From Microbacterium nymphoidis (GTDB lineage: Bacteria > Actinomycetota > Actinomycetes > Actinomycetales > Microbacteriaceae), in NCBI RefSeq assembly GCF_021044885.1, contig NZ_JAJNOD010000007.1:62001-126000 (forward strand): a stretch of DNA of 64,000 nt, given 5' to 3'. Both the position numbers and the translations under genes were made by a program. Shown piece after piece: positions 25,071 through 35,059 of this stretch (its first letter is position 1; the number at the start of each line of letters is the position of its first letter). A model generated the notes under the pieces. It searched no databases. It had not been told where the DNA came from and saw only the letters and a list, made by a program, of their open reading frames with translations.

Positions 25071-26135
25071 ATGACCTCCCGTCGCGTCCTCCTCATCGCC
25101 CCGCTCGCCCTCTCGATCGTCGCCCTCGCGGGCTGCTCGAGTGCCGCCGGATCGGCGGTGTCGACCGACGACGCGACGAACGATCCGCGTCCCCACGTGC
25201 TGGCCACCACGAACGTCTACGCCGACATCGTCACCGCGATCGGCGCAGACGACGTGGTGGTCGACGCGATCATCACCAATGCCGCGCAGGATCCTCACGA
25301 GTACGAGGTCGCGGTGGGCGACAAGCTGCTGGCCAGCCACGCCGACCTGTTCGTCATGAACGGCGGTGGCTACGACTCCTACATGCCGAGCCTGATCCCC
25401 GAGGGTGCGCCGGTGATCGTCGCGGCGGAGTCCGCGTCCGACGCTCCCGATGTGCTCGAGAACGAGCACGACCACTCGGACCACGCCGCCGAGGAGGATC
25501 ACGACCACGCCACGGAGTCGGCGGACGACCACGACCACGATCACGCCACCGAGTCCGCGGACGACCACGACCACGCCACGGAAGGCGCGGACGGCGAGGA
25601 GACCGCGTTCAACGAGCACGTCTGGTACGACCCGGACATCATGCGTACGGTCGCCGACCAGATCGCCGCGGAGCTCGGCAAGCTCGACCCCGCGCACGCC
25701 TCCGACTTCGAGAAGCGGGCCGCGGAGTTCGGTGCCGGCATCGACGAGCTCGACACGCAGCTCGCCGAGGCCCAGGCCCAATACGCGGGCAAGAGCATCT
25801 TCGTCACGGAGCCGGTGCCGCTGCGTCTCACCGATCGGATGGGGCTCGTCAACGAGACACCCAGCGCATTCTCCGAGGCCGTCGAGGAAGGGCAGGACGT
25901 CCCGCCCGCCACGCTGCTCGCCTCACTGAAGATCATCCAGTCCGGTACTCTCGGCGCTGTTATCGTGAACGCGCAGACCGGCGGATCCGAGACCACCCAG
26001 GTGTCGCAGGAAGCCGAGAAGGAGGGCGTCCCCGTGGTGGAGTTCGCCGAGCTGCTGCCGGAAGGGCAGAGCTACCTCACCTGGATGAAGGCCAACATCA
26101 CCGCCCTCACCACCGACCTGGCCCGCGGCGCGTGA
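25071..26135 (+). CDS. znuA: Zinc ABC transporter substrate-binding lipoprotein (ZnuA/AztC-like)
   Basis: A 354-residue lipoprotein of cluster A-I metal-binding proteins. The signal ends at the lipobox LAGC (C22). DPHEYE (about 75-80) and NEHVWYDP carry metal-ligand histidines. Between the lobes is a long His/Asp-rich loop (about 126-172, many HDH units), typical of zinc rather than manganese carriers. It is under a Zur box and starts a coupled operon with ATPase and permease. ATG follows GAGGAC. Confidence 0.93.
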   Translation: MTSRRVLLIAPLALSIVALAGCSSAAGSAVSTDDATNDPRPHVLATTNVYADIVTAIGADDVVVDAIITNAAQDPHEYEVAVGDKLLASHADLFVMNGGGYDSYMPSLIPEGAPVIVAAESASDAPDVLENEHDHSDHAAEEDHDHATESADDHDHDHATESADDHDHATEGADGEETAFNEHVWYDPDIMRTVADQIAAELGKLDPAHASDFEKRAAEFGAGIDELDTQLAEAQAQYAGKSIFVTEPVPLRLTDRMGLVNETPSAFSEAVEEGQDVPPATLLASLKIIQSGTLGAVIVNAQTGGSETTQVSQEAEKEGVPVVEFAELLPEGQSYLTWMKANITALTTDLARGA

Positions 26136-26959
26136 GCGCTGCGTCACCATCGGCGAGCGCACCGCTGCGGATCACCGGCGGCGCGATGCACCGCGCCGGC
26201 CGCGAGCTGTGGTCGGGTCTGGATCTCACGGTCGAGCGAGGAGAACTCGTCGCCGTCCTCGGCCCGAGCGGGGCGGGCAAGACCAGCCTGCTGCGAGCCG
26301 TGCTCGGCCTCGACGCGCTGAGCCGCGGCACCGTGGAGGTGCTGGGCGAGCGCGTCGTCCGTCACGGCAACCGCAAGGTCGGCTACATCCCGCAGCAGCG
26401 ACCGCTGCCGGCGGACACGTCGCTGCGGGGCCGCGACCTGGTGGCGCTCGGCGTCAACGGTCATCGCTTCGGCATTCCGCTCCCACGACGCGCCGACCGC
26501 CAGCGCGTCGACCGGCTGATCGAGGCCGTGGGGGCGGCGACGTTCGCCGATCGCCCGGTGGGCCTGCTCTCCGGCGGTGAGCAGCAGCGACTGCGGGCGG
26601 GTCAGGCGCTCGCGGACGATCCCGGGCTGCTGCTGTGCGACGAACCGCTCACCAGCCTCGATCTGGCCAATCAGCAGGCCGTCGTGTCGCTGATCGACAG
26701 TTATCGGCGCGAGCATGAGGCCGGAGTGCTGCTCGTCACCCATGACATCAACCCGGTGCTGGAGCACGTTGATCGCATCCTGTATCTGACGCACGGCGGA
26801 TTCGTGCTGGGAACGCCGTCGGAGGTGCTCACCTCGCGCACACTGTCGGAGCTCTATGGGGCGCCGGTCACGGTTCTGAACTCGGACGGCCGCCTGGTGG
26901 TCATCGGGGCACCGGATGCGGCCGAGGCCGCGCATCATCATCACGAGGACCACGAATGA
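26132..26959 (+). CDS. znuC: Zinc ABC transporter ATP-binding protein
   Basis: A 275-residue ATPase: Walker A GPSGAGKT, signature LLSGGEQQRL, Walker B LLLCDEPLTSLD and switch HD. GTG at 26132 overlaps the lipoprotein stop by four bases. The C-terminal HHHHEDHE tail is another histidine cluster that may bind zinc. Family membership with ZnuC/AztA follows from sequence and neighbours. Confidence 0.93.
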   Translation: MSAASPSASAPLRITGGAMHRAGRELWSGLDLTVERGELVAVLGPSGAGKTSLLRAVLGLDALSRGTVEVLGERVVRHGNRKVGYIPQQRPLPADTSLRGRDLVALGVNGHRFGIPLPRRADRQRVDRLIEAVGAATFADRPVGLLSGGEQQRLRAGQALADDPGLLLCDEPLTSLDLANQQAVVSLIDSYRREHEAGVLLVTHDINPVLEHVDRILYLTHGGFVLGTPSEVLTSRTLSELYGAPVTVLNSDGRLVVIGAPDAAEAAHHHHEDHE

Positions 26960-27849
26960 ACTGGGACGACATCAGCGAAGCCCTCTGGGGCGGACTGCCC
27001 TTCTACGGTGAGATCCTCGGGCTCGTGGGGAACTCCCTCTGGGCCGGTGCCATCCTCGGCCTCGTGGGTGGCCTCATCGGCATCTTCGTGATGCAGCGCG
27101 ACATGGCCTTCGCCGTTCACGGCATCAGCGAGCTCTCCTTCGCCGGCGCCGCAGCGGCCCTCCTCATCGGCGCGGATGTGGTCACCGGATCGATCATCGG
27201 CTCGGTGGTGGCAGCGGCCATCATCGGTCTGCTGGGGTCGAAGGCGCGCGATCGCAATTCGATCATCGGTGTGCTCATGCCGTTCGGTCTGGGCCTCGGC
27301 ATCCTGTTCCTCTCGCTGTACAACGGGCGAAGCGCCACCCGGTTCAGCCTCCTCACCGGTCAGATCGTGTCGGTGGATCAGGGGCAGGTGGTGTGGCTGT
27401 CGGCCATCGGGCTCGTCGTCCTGGCCGGCCTGGTCCTGATCTGGCGTCCGCTGCGTTTCGACTCCCTGGATCCGCAGTCCGCTGCGGCGCGCGGCGTCCC
27501 CACCACCGCGGTGTCCCTCGTCTTCATGCTGCTGCTCGGACTCATCGTCGCCGTCAGCGTGCACATCATCGGGGCGCTGCTCGTGATGGCTCTCGTGGTC
27601 ACGCCGGCAGCGGCGGCGATGCGCGTGGCCACGGGCCCCATCCTCGTGCCCGTGCTGGCCGCCGGCTTCGGCGTGGTCTCCGCGGTCGGGGGAATCCTCC
27701 TCGCCGTGGCCGGAACGCTGCCGGTGAGCCCCTACATCACCACGGTCTCCTTCCTCATCTACCTGGTGTGCCGGATCATCGGCCGCCCCGCTGAGCGACG
27801 GGCGCGAATCAGGGCGAACTCCCGAGAGATTGTCGGGGCGGCCGCTTAG
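26956..27849 (+). CDS. znuB: Zinc ABC transporter permease
   Basis: A 297-residue ABC-3 type permease with about eight membrane segments. The ATG overlaps the ATPase stop by four bases. Segments such as GALLVMALVVTPAAAAMRVA are characteristic of the ZnuB/MntB family. It completes the importer. Confidence 0.93.
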   Translation: MNWDDISEALWGGLPFYGEILGLVGNSLWAGAILGLVGGLIGIFVMQRDMAFAVHGISELSFAGAAAALLIGADVVTGSIIGSVVAAAIIGLLGSKARDRNSIIGVLMPFGLGLGILFLSLYNGRSATRFSLLTGQIVSVDQGQVVWLSAIGLVVLAGLVLIWRPLRFDSLDPQSAAARGVPTTAVSLVFMLLLGLIVAVSVHIIGALLVMALVVTPAAAAMRVATGPILVPVLAAGFGVVSAVGGILLAVAGTLPVSPYITTVSFLIYLVCRIIGRPAERRARIRANSREIVGAAA

Positions 27850-27859
27850 GCTCGTCTTC

Positions 27860-28909
27860 ATGACCTCTGCCCCCGTCGGCACCGCGCGTTCCACGGATCG
27901 CGCGGTGCGCGATCGTGCGCCGCAGAGCCGCGGGGGAGCCGGATACGCCCTGATCATCGGGCTCGGTGCGGTGGCGGCCCTCATCATCGTCAACCTGCTC
28001 GTGCCGCAGTTCTTCGCCTTTCCGGTGGAACGACGCCTGCAGGACGGACTCACGCTGTCGCTCAGCGTGCTCATCGAGTCGATGCCGTTCGTGCTGCTGG
28101 GCGTGCTGTTCTCGATCGTCGTGCAGGTGTGGCTGCCTCCCGGGGCGCTGGAGCGCGTCCTGCCACGGCGGGCGTGGGCCCGGCGGCTCGCTCTGTCGCT
28201 GCTCGGCATGGTCATCCCGGTGTGCGAGTGCGGCAACGTGCCGTTCGCCCGCGGCCTGCTGCGGCGGGGCTTCGCGCCCGCCGAGACGCTGACGTTCCTG
28301 GTGGCTGCGCCCATCGTGAACCCGATCGTCATCATCACCACCCACGCGGCATTCGGATGGGACGGCGGCATCCTGGTGATGCGCGTGATCGGCGGGTTCG
28401 TCATCGCCAACCTCATCGGCTGGCTCTACTCGCGACAGGACGACCCGGACAAGCTGCTCACCGAGCGTTTCCGCCTCGACCAGCGTGCCGAGGAAGCCGT
28501 CACCGGGAGCCGGGGCCGCCGCTCCCTCGCGCAGCTGGTGATCGAGCTGCGGGCGGTGATGCCAGCCCTGGTCATCGGCTCCGCCATCGCCGGGGCGGTG
28601 CAGGTGCTCATCCCGCGCGACGTGCTGGTGGCCATCGGCTCCAACCCGGTGCTGTCGATCGTGACGATGATCGTGCTGGCCCTCACGGTGGCGCTGTGCT
28701 CCAACGTGGATGCGTTCTTCGCACTGTCCATGGCATCGACCTTCTCCACCGGCTCGATCATCGCCTTCCTGCTCGTCGGCCCGATCGTGGACGTCAAGAT
28801 GCTCGCGCTGATGCGCACCACGTTCACGGTCCGCGCGCTGGCGGGCATCGTGGTGGTCGTCATCCTCAGTGCGTTCACGATCGCCCTGGGGGTGAATCTT
28901 GTCGGCTGA
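27860..28909 (+). CDS. Permease of the DUF318/ArsP_1-like family (YcgR type)
   Basis: A 349-residue membrane protein with about eight segments and the conserved VIPVCECGNVPFARGLL motif (two cysteines) plus VAAPIVNPIV. In Bacillus the equivalent gene ycgR is paired with a TIGR03943 gene (ycgQ) and is controlled by Zur. The same pair is found here inside the zinc locus. The ATG at 27860 lies seven bases after a TAGGCT box that overlaps the znuB stop, so it can also be transcribed alone without a leader. Substrate is not known. Confidence 0.85.
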   Translation: MTSAPVGTARSTDRAVRDRAPQSRGGAGYALIIGLGAVAALIIVNLLVPQFFAFPVERRLQDGLTLSLSVLIESMPFVLLGVLFSIVVQVWLPPGALERVLPRRAWARRLALSLLGMVIPVCECGNVPFARGLLRRGFAPAETLTFLVAAPIVNPIVIITTHAAFGWDGGILVMRVIGGFVIANLIGWLYSRQDDPDKLLTERFRLDQRAEEAVTGSRGRRSLAQLVIELRAVMPALVIGSAIAGAVQVLIPRDVLVAIGSNPVLSIVTMIVLALTVALCSNVDAFFALSMASTFSTGSIIAFLLVGPIVDVKMLALMRTTFTVRALAGIVVVVILSAFTIALGVNLVG

Positions 28910-29813
28910 GCGCTCCCGCGTGCTGCATGCGATCGACTCCCGGTGGCTGGGGGTCGGACTGGCGTCGCTGGTGTGCGTCATCACCGTGGGGCTCGCGGTC
29001 ACCGGCCGCCTCGCGATGTACGTGAATCCCGACGGCGCGTGGTTCACCGTGGGCATGGCGGTGCTGGGCCTCCTGGCCGCGGCGGGATCCTTCGCCCTGC
29101 CGTTGGGCGCCGAGGCGGAACACGGTCACGACCACGGTGACGGGGCTGATCACCATGCGCATGATCACGATCACTCTCACGGCGAGGCTGAACTGCCGGA
29201 GCAGGCCGGGGTTCTGACGCGTGCGCAACTGCGCGCGCGACAGCCGCAGTCCGCTCCGCGCCCCGCGCCGTCACCGACCCTGCGTCGCCGCGTATCCGGG
29301 GTCGCCGCAGCGACCGGGGGCGTGCTCGCGACGGCCGTGATGGTTCCGGCTCTGCTGCTTCCGCCGGCGGCCCTGTCGGCGGAACTGGCGATGGAGCGCG
29401 ACCTCGGCGCACCACCGCTGTTCGGCGGCGCCGACGTGGTGGCGCTGGCCACCACCGCGGACGCTGCGAACTTCGGGGTGGGAGACTGGGCCGCCGCCTT
29501 CGCCGCCACCTCCAACCCCGCCTCGCTCGCGGGAACACCGGTCAACCTCGTGGGCTTCGTCGCGCCGGCCGCCGACGGCAGCGACGACATCCGGCTCACG
29601 CGACTGGTGGTCACGCACTGCGTGATCGATGCCCAGCCCGCCGCGGTCACGGTCGCCGTCTCGGCTGCCACGGCGAGCATCGATGCGGACCTCGCCACCG
29701 GACAGTGGGTGGAGGTCACCGGGACGGTGGAGCAGAGCGGCAACGGCGTGCTTCTCGTCCAGCCCACGGCCGTCACCCCGATCGACCAGCCGGCGGACCC
29801 GTATGAGTACTGA
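28899..29813 (+). CDS. TIGR03943-family protein (YcgQ type) with His-rich loop
   Basis: A 304-residue membrane-anchored protein. Two N-terminal membrane segments (about 16-37 and 45-68) are followed by a His-rich loop (about 74-94, HGHDHGDGADHHAHDHDH), a third segment (about 135-160) and a C-terminal outside domain with LVVTHCVIDAQP, the conserved C-terminal feature of the family. A TTG start at 28899 after GGGGGT is used and overlaps the permease by 11 bases. It probably works with that permease in zinc handling; the mechanism is unknown. Confidence 0.8.
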   Translation: MSAERSRVLHAIDSRWLGVGLASLVCVITVGLAVTGRLAMYVNPDGAWFTVGMAVLGLLAAAGSFALPLGAEAEHGHDHGDGADHHAHDHDHSHGEAELPEQAGVLTRAQLRARQPQSAPRPAPSPTLRRRVSGVAAATGGVLATAVMVPALLLPPAALSAELAMERDLGAPPLFGGADVVALATTADAANFGVGDWAAAFAATSNPASLAGTPVNLVGFVAPAADGSDDIRLTRLVVTHCVIDAQPAAVTVAVSAATASIDADLATGQWVEVTGTVEQSGNGVLLVQPTAVTPIDQPADPYEY

Positions 29814-31176
29814 ACGCAGGTCGCGCGGCCGGTTCCTCGTCGCGTTCGCGGGAGTCGTGGTGCTGCTGTCGGTGCTCGTGGCGGCGGGCTCCGTCGTGGC
29901 ACTCGGACAGGGGCCGCGACAGACCGGCGTCAGCGCCGATCCCGCCGCCGCGATCGACACGGCGGGAGCCCGCGTCATCTTCACGACCGATCAGGCGGTC
30001 GCGCCCGTCGATCCCGCCCAGGTGAGCGTGTCGCCGGCCGCGGACTTCACCGTGGACACCTCGGGTCGCAGCATCGGCGTGCGATTCACGGTGCCCCTGG
30101 ACCAGAACACCGACTACCGCATCACCGTGTCCGACGTCCGCGGCATCGGTGGCGGGCCCACCGCGACGCTCGACACCACGGTCAGCACTCCGAAGGCGCA
30201 GATCTACGTCCTCCAGCGCACCACCGGTGCGGACACCATCACGCGCTCGGATGTCGACGGCGAGAACGCGGAGATCGTCTTCCTGCACCCCGCCATCGAG
30301 GACTTCCGTGAGCTGGACGGTCAGCTGGTGGTGTCGGTGATGGAGAACGACCGGGCCGCGCTCCTGGTCGTGGACCCTGCCACCGGCGACACGCGTCGCA
30401 TCACGCTCCCGGGCATCGGCTACCTCGGCCAGCTCCAGGTCTCGGAGCGTTCGGGGCGCATCGGCTTCACATACTCCGATCGCGAGCTCACCGAGACCAC
30501 GGGTATCAAGAGCCAGCTGTTCCTGACCTCGCTCACCGACGACACCGTCACCGCGGTGGCGGCAGGCGGCGAGGCTCCGAGCGTGGACGACTGGGCGTTC
30601 GTGCCGGACTCGGATGCGGTGCTGATGGTTCCCTTCAGCGGCGACCTCATGCTCGTGGATCCGGCGGGGAGATCGGAGCCCGTCCGCTTCGGCACGGCGA
30701 TCAAGCTCCAGGGGCTGTCCCGAGGCACGTATCAGGCCATCGTCGACAAGGTGGACGGCTGGGTGGCGCTCGACCTTCGCGCCGGCACCGAGGAGCCGCT
30801 CAGCCTGCCCGACCTGTCGGGGACGGTGGATGCGATCCTGCCGTTGACTCCCGCCACCACGCTGTGGCACCACACTGAGCGCGACGCCGCCGGCATGCCG
30901 ACAGCGGGAGTGATTTCGGTATCGGATGCGTCGGGCCAGCTGCGAGAGCTGTACCGCCGGGTGACCGGAGACCCGATCCTGCAGGCCTGCGCATCACCGA
31001 GCGGCTCGCAGGTGGCTGCGCTCGTCGCACCGGATTATGCCCGCAATCCGCTGGACGGCGCGTATCGTCCGCTGCCCAGCACCCTGCGCACCGTCATCAT
31101 CGACGTGGCCAGCGGTGAGGTGGTCGGCAACCTCGCCGGATTCGATCTGTCCTGGTGCGAGCGTGGTCCGTTCTGA
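29803..31176 (+). CDS. Secreted or membrane-anchored beta-propeller-like hypothetical protein
   Basis: A 457-residue protein. A membrane anchor/signal (about 9-35) is followed by a Big-type beta domain (about 40-120, SVSPAADFTVDTSGRSIGVRFTVPL) and a region of repeated beta blades with the look of a beta-propeller. The ATG at 29803 overlaps the TIGR03943 stop by 11 bases, so it belongs to the zinc operon. No metal motif is visible, and its part in zinc metabolism rests on context only. Confidence 0.7.
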   Translation: MSTERRSRGRFLVAFAGVVVLLSVLVAAGSVVALGQGPRQTGVSADPAAAIDTAGARVIFTTDQAVAPVDPAQVSVSPAADFTVDTSGRSIGVRFTVPLDQNTDYRITVSDVRGIGGGPTATLDTTVSTPKAQIYVLQRTTGADTITRSDVDGENAEIVFLHPAIEDFRELDGQLVVSVMENDRAALLVVDPATGDTRRITLPGIGYLGQLQVSERSGRIGFTYSDRELTETTGIKSQLFLTSLTDDTVTAVAAGGEAPSVDDWAFVPDSDAVLMVPFSGDLMLVDPAGRSEPVRFGTAIKLQGLSRGTYQAIVDKVDGWVALDLRAGTEEPLSLPDLSGTVDAILPLTPATTLWHHTERDAAGMPTAGVISVSDASGQLRELYRRVTGDPILQACASPSGSQVAALVAPDYARNPLDGAYRPLPSTLRTVIIDVASGEVVGNLAGFDLSWCERGPF

Positions 31177-31332
31177 GGCCCGTGCGGACGGCAGGGAAGA
31201 GGGCGATCGCACGTCCGGTCGCGCTCCGCGGTGCTCTTTCGCTCTTCCCGGAGAGGTCTGCGGCGGCAGCGACGGATTGCGCCGTGGGGGAACGCCGAGC
31301 CCACGGGTGACCGGCGGCGATAGGATCTGAGC

Positions 31333-31770
31333 ATGGCTCAGCGGAACACCTGGCAGCGCGAGAGGGTGCGCGAGGCCCTCGGCGATGCGCGGGGGTTCGT
31401 CAGCGCTCAGGCCCTGCATGCCACGCTGCGCGATGAGAACACGGGCATCGGCCTGGCCACGGTGTACCGCACACTGGCGGGCCTGGCCACAGCGGGTGAA
31501 GCCGATTCCCTGCAGAGCCCCGAGGGCGAGTCGCTCTACCGAGCCTGCTCCTCCTCCGGCCATCACCATCACCTCATCTGCCGCTCCTGCGGTCTCACCG
31601 TCGAGATCGCCGCAACCGACGTGGAGCAGTGGGCGAAGAACGTCGCGGCCTCGCACGGGTTTGAGCAGGCCGAGCACGTCGTCGACATCTTCGGCCTGTG
31701 CGCGGAGTGCGCCGCTGCGGCGCGAGCAGCAGGGACATCTGCCGACGGGACCGATGACAGCGGTCGCTGA
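31333..31770 (+). CDS. zur: Zinc uptake regulator Zur (Fur family)
   Basis: A 145-residue Fur-family repressor. An N-terminal winged helix (TGIGLATVYRTLAGL at about 37-51) is followed by HHHH (77-80) and the structural zinc cysteines C83/C86 (CRSC) and C123/C126 (CAEC). Neighbouring zinc transport genes and the Zur box at 25037 identify it as Zur rather than Fur. The ATG lies six bases after a TAGGAT box, giving a leaderless message. Confidence 0.92.
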   Translation: MAQRNTWQRERVREALGDARGFVSAQALHATLRDENTGIGLATVYRTLAGLATAGEADSLQSPEGESLYRACSSSGHHHHLICRSCGLTVEIAATDVEQWAKNVAASHGFEQAEHVVDIFGLCAECAAAARAAGTSADGTDDSGR

Positions 31771-32461
31771 CGGCCTGCACCTCGCCACCCGCGAGGAGCT
31801 GTCGGGACTGCCGCTGGAGGTTGCCCCCCGGCTCCTCGGCGGCATTCTGCGCGTGGAGACGGCGGAGGGCGCCGTGGCGATCCGCCTCACCGAGGTGGAG
31901 GCGTACCACGGCCAGGGCACCGGCGACATCCCGGACCCGGGATCTCACGCCCGCATGGGCCGGACGGATCGCAACGCGACGATGTGGGGCGAGCCGGGTC
32001 ACCTCTACGTGTACCTCAGTCACGGAATCCACTCCTGCGTCAACGTGGTGTGCGGCCCGGACGGGCTGGCCGGTGGTGTGCTGCTTCGCGGCGGCGAAGT
32101 GGTGGAGGGGGCCGACCTGGCACGACATCGCCGCCAGCAGCGCAAACCCGGTCCGGACGGTGCTGTGCGATGCACGCCCGCCATCGCCGATCGCGATCTC
32201 GCGCGGGGGCCTGGTCGCTTCGGCCAGGCCATCGGGCTTCGCCATCCGGCCGACGACGGGGTCGATGCCGTGGGCGGCGGACCCGTGTCCCTGCACCTGC
32301 GCAATGCCCTGGCCCCGGGGATCGCCGCCGGACCGCGCGTGGGGGTGGCGGGCATCGCCGGCACCTCGGCGTTCCCGTGGCGGTTCTTCCTGGCCGGCGA
32401 CCCGACGGTGTCGGTCTTCCGCGCCGGACGAGGAGCCGTGGAGGCGGCGTCCGCGGGCTGA
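31754..32461 (+). CDS. DNA-3-methyladenine glycosylase (AAG/MPG family)
   Basis: A 235-residue base-excision enzyme that removes alkylated purines from DNA. The region SHARMGRTDRNATMWGEPGHLYVYLSHGI contains the family pattern with RN-x-x-M and G-x-x-YVY, and the catalytic glutamate is in RLTEVEAYHG. The ATG lies inside the end of zur (17-base overlap), so the two are coupled. A link between zinc control and DNA repair is not implied; the arrangement may be chance. Confidence 0.9.
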   Translation: MTAVADGLHLATREELSGLPLEVAPRLLGGILRVETAEGAVAIRLTEVEAYHGQGTGDIPDPGSHARMGRTDRNATMWGEPGHLYVYLSHGIHSCVNVVCGPDGLAGGVLLRGGEVVEGADLARHRRQQRKPGPDGAVRCTPAIADRDLARGPGRFGQAIGLRHPADDGVDAVGGGPVSLHLRNALAPGIAAGPRVGVAGIAGTSAFPWRFFLAGDPTVSVFRAGRGAVEAASAG

Positions 32462-32565
32462 ATCGGCGGCCTGTGGACAGCCGTTCACAGGAGCGCGCTA
32501 CGGGGTGCGGGATCGGCTCGGATCTGCAAGAGTGGACCCGTCCGTGCGATTGCTGAGGAGTTCCC

Positions 32566-34830
32566 GTGAAGAAATCCATCGTCCGTGCGACCGCGATCTC
32601 GGCATCAGCCGCCGTCGCCCTCGCCCTCGCTCTGCCTGCGGCTGCATCGGCGAGCGTTGACACGCCGGAGTTGATCACCCCCACCTCGGGAACCACGCAG
32701 ATCAACCTGATCGGGTTCAACGACTTCCACGGCCGCATCCTGGACGCCGAGCGCTTCGCCGCCACCGTGCTGCAGGCGCAGCAGGGGTTCGGCGAGGACA
32801 ACTCCCTGGTGCTGTCCAACGGCGACGCGGTGAGCGCCTCCGTCTTCGAGTCGGCCATCCAGAAGGACGCCCCCACCATCGACGCGCTGAACGCGCTCGG
32901 GGTCGACAGCTTCACGGTGGGAAACCACGAGTTCGATCACGGCTATGACGACGCCATCGGTCGCATCCAGAACGCCACGAACGGCCCCGACCTGGCTGCC
33001 AACGTGACGGACTCGACCGGCGCGCACCCGTTCGACGAGTACGCGGTCTTCGACGTGAACGGCACGAGCGTGGCCGTGATCGGCGCGGTCACCCAGGAGA
33101 CGCCCGCGTTGTCCGCCCCCGATTCCGTGGCAGGGCTCACTTTCGGCGACCCTGTGGAGGCGGTGAACCGTGTCGCGGCCCAGCTGACGGACGGTGACCC
33201 GGCCAACGGCGAGGCTGATGTCCTCATTGCGTCGTACCACGAGGGCGGTCCGCAGTCCGATGTGCCGCTCGACGAGAACGAGAAGAGTGCGGTGTTCGCT
33301 CACATCGTGAACGACACCGACCCCTCGGTCGCGGCCATCTACACGGCCCACACGCACCAGACCTATGCGTACGATGCGCCGATCCCCGGTCAGAGCGGCA
33401 CCCGCCCCGTCGTGCAGGCGGGCTCGTACGCGGGCTTCATCGGGCAGGTCGTGCTCACCCTCGACGCCGACAAGAAGGTCACCGCTTCCTCGTCGTCCGT
33501 CGTGCCGACCCTCGCCGCTGACGCCATCCCCGACGACCTGAAGTCCGACCCGCGCGTTCAGCAGGTGGCACAGATCGTGGCCGACGCCGTGGCGAAGGCG
33601 GATGTGCTCGGCAGCGAGGTCGTCGGAACCCAGACGGGCGACATCACGCGAGCCAAGCAGTACGAGGACGGATCGATCACGGTCGACCCGGCTACGGGCG
33701 TCACGTCGGGCACCGTCTCGGTTCCTGACGACCGGGCGAACGCGTCCAACCTGAGCGACCTCGTCGCGCAGTCGATGGTCGACGTCATCAACGCGCGCGG
33801 AAACGCCCATGCGGATCTCGCCCTCATGAACCCCGGTGGTGTGCGCGCGGACCTGCTCGACGACGACGGCAAGATCACCTACAAGGAAGCCGCCACCGTG
33901 GTGCCCTTCGCCAACGACCTCAACGTCGTGACGGTCACCACGGAGACGCTCAAGGCCACCCTTGAGCAGCAGTGGCAGCGCAACGTCGACGGCTCGATCC
34001 CCTCACGCCCCTACCTGCAGCTGGGACTGTCGGACGGCTTCACCTACACCTACGACTCCACGCGCCCCGAGGGCGACCGCATCACCGGCATGGCCCTGAA
34101 CGGGATGCCGCTGGATCCGGGCCTCACCTGGAACGTGGCGATGAGCTCCTTCCTGGCTGCCGGCGGCGACAACTTCCGTGCGCTGCTGGACAACGTGGGC
34201 AACCAGAGCGTGGGAATCATCGACACCGATGCCTTCCCCGCGTGGTTCCGCATGGTCTCGGGCGAGACCGGCACCGCGATCGTTCCGGACAACCGCCGCA
34301 ACGGCATCGAGGTGCAGGGACTGGCCTCTCGCGAGCCGCTGGCTTGCATCGGTCAGAGCATCACGGTTGCCGGCTTCGATCTGGCATCGCTCGGCTACGT
34401 GCAGAACCAGGCGGTCGACGTGGACCTGTACTACGGGACCACCACGACTGAGCCCACGCAGATCGGGCAGGCGAGCGTCGACCCGGCCGCACCGAACACG
34501 GTCGTCGTGCCGCTTACCGTGCCGGCGGGGGCCGTCGGGGCTGCGTGGGTGCGCATCACCGTCCAGCCCACGGGCTCCAGCGTGACCATTCCGGTGACCG
34601 TGGACTGCCAGGTGGAAGCCACGGTGGCTCCGGAGCCCAGCAACCCGGCGCCCAAGCCCACGCTGGTGGCGACCGGTTCGGACGGCTCGCAGGCTCTGGT
34701 GATCGGCATCATCGCCGTCGTGGTGATCGTCGCCGGTGGTGCTGCGCTGCTCGTCGCGCGTCTGCGTCGCGCACGCCGTGAGGCGGACGGCGTGAACGCT
34801 GACTCGTCGGGTTCGTCCACCGACGTCTGA
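32566..34830 (+). CDS. Secreted 5'-nucleotidase / 2',3'-cyclic phosphodiesterase-type metallophosphatase
   Basis: A 754-residue surface enzyme. Signal peptide about 1-29. The metallophosphatase domain carries GFNDFHG (50-56), NGDAVSAS (85-92), GNHEFDHG (119-126) and HTHQ. A 5_nucleotid_C domain follows (about 340-560), then a beta domain. The C-terminus looks like a sorting signal, but the pentapeptide reads LVATG (700-704), followed by a hydrophobic segment and a basic tail of about 25 residues. The GTG start has GAGGAG five bases before it. It would hydrolyse external nucleotides to supply phosphate and nucleosides. Confidence 0.9.
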   Translation: MKKSIVRATAISASAAVALALALPAAASASVDTPELITPTSGTTQINLIGFNDFHGRILDAERFAATVLQAQQGFGEDNSLVLSNGDAVSASVFESAIQKDAPTIDALNALGVDSFTVGNHEFDHGYDDAIGRIQNATNGPDLAANVTDSTGAHPFDEYAVFDVNGTSVAVIGAVTQETPALSAPDSVAGLTFGDPVEAVNRVAAQLTDGDPANGEADVLIASYHEGGPQSDVPLDENEKSAVFAHIVNDTDPSVAAIYTAHTHQTYAYDAPIPGQSGTRPVVQAGSYAGFIGQVVLTLDADKKVTASSSSVVPTLAADAIPDDLKSDPRVQQVAQIVADAVAKADVLGSEVVGTQTGDITRAKQYEDGSITVDPATGVTSGTVSVPDDRANASNLSDLVAQSMVDVINARGNAHADLALMNPGGVRADLLDDDGKITYKEAATVVPFANDLNVVTVTTETLKATLEQQWQRNVDGSIPSRPYLQLGLSDGFTYTYDSTRPEGDRITGMALNGMPLDPGLTWNVAMSSFLAAGGDNFRALLDNVGNQSVGIIDTDAFPAWFRMVSGETGTAIVPDNRRNGIEVQGLASREPLACIGQSITVAGFDLASLGYVQNQAVDVDLYYGTTTTEPTQIGQASVDPAAPNTVVVPLTVPAGAVGAAWVRITVQPTGSSVTIPVTVDCQVEATVAPEPSNPAPKPTLVATGSDGSQALVIGIIAVVVIVAGGAALLVARLRRARREADGVNADSSGSSTDV

Positions 34831-34842
34831 TCCCGATTCACG

Positions 34843-34877
34843 CGACGCCGCGAGCCCGGAGGGGGCTCGCGGCGTCG
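34843..34877 (+). terminator. Terminator after the 5'-nucleotidase
   Basis: A perfect 15-bp stem (CGACGCCGCGAGCCC and complement) with a five-base loop, then TCGTTCTCC. Confidence 0.85.
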
Positions 34878-34916
34878 TCGTTCTCCTGCGGATTCGGCGG
34901 GCGTCCGCGCGCATGC

Positions 34917-35041
34917 TAGGATTGCTCTTTGTCTGCGCGCACTCCAGCACGCAGCTCGTTCCCACTCTTCATTCCGCCCATCCGGGCGGATGCCGGCGTG
35001 GGAGCAGACAAGGGATCTTGGGTGAAGCCGTCCGGCTTCAC
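34917..35041 (+). promoter_or_regulatory. Promoter and structured leader of the rpmB-rpmG-rpsN operon
   Basis: An extended -10 element TGCTAGGAT ends at 34922. The leader of about 130 bases holds two hairpins: CCGCCC-ATCC-GGGCGG (34974-34989) and GTGAAGCCG-TC-CGGCTTCAC (35022-35041), the latter eight bases before the ribosome site of rpmB. The position suggests autoregulation by a ribosomal protein, which is inference. No Zur-type dyad is seen. Confidence 0.5.
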
Positions 35042-35059
35042 GGTACAGAAGGAGACACC

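Noticed and set aside
34917..35059. Zur box upstream of rpmB
   Set aside because: No TGANAATNATTNTCA-like dyad is present; the inverted repeats there are GC-rich hairpins of a leader RNA.
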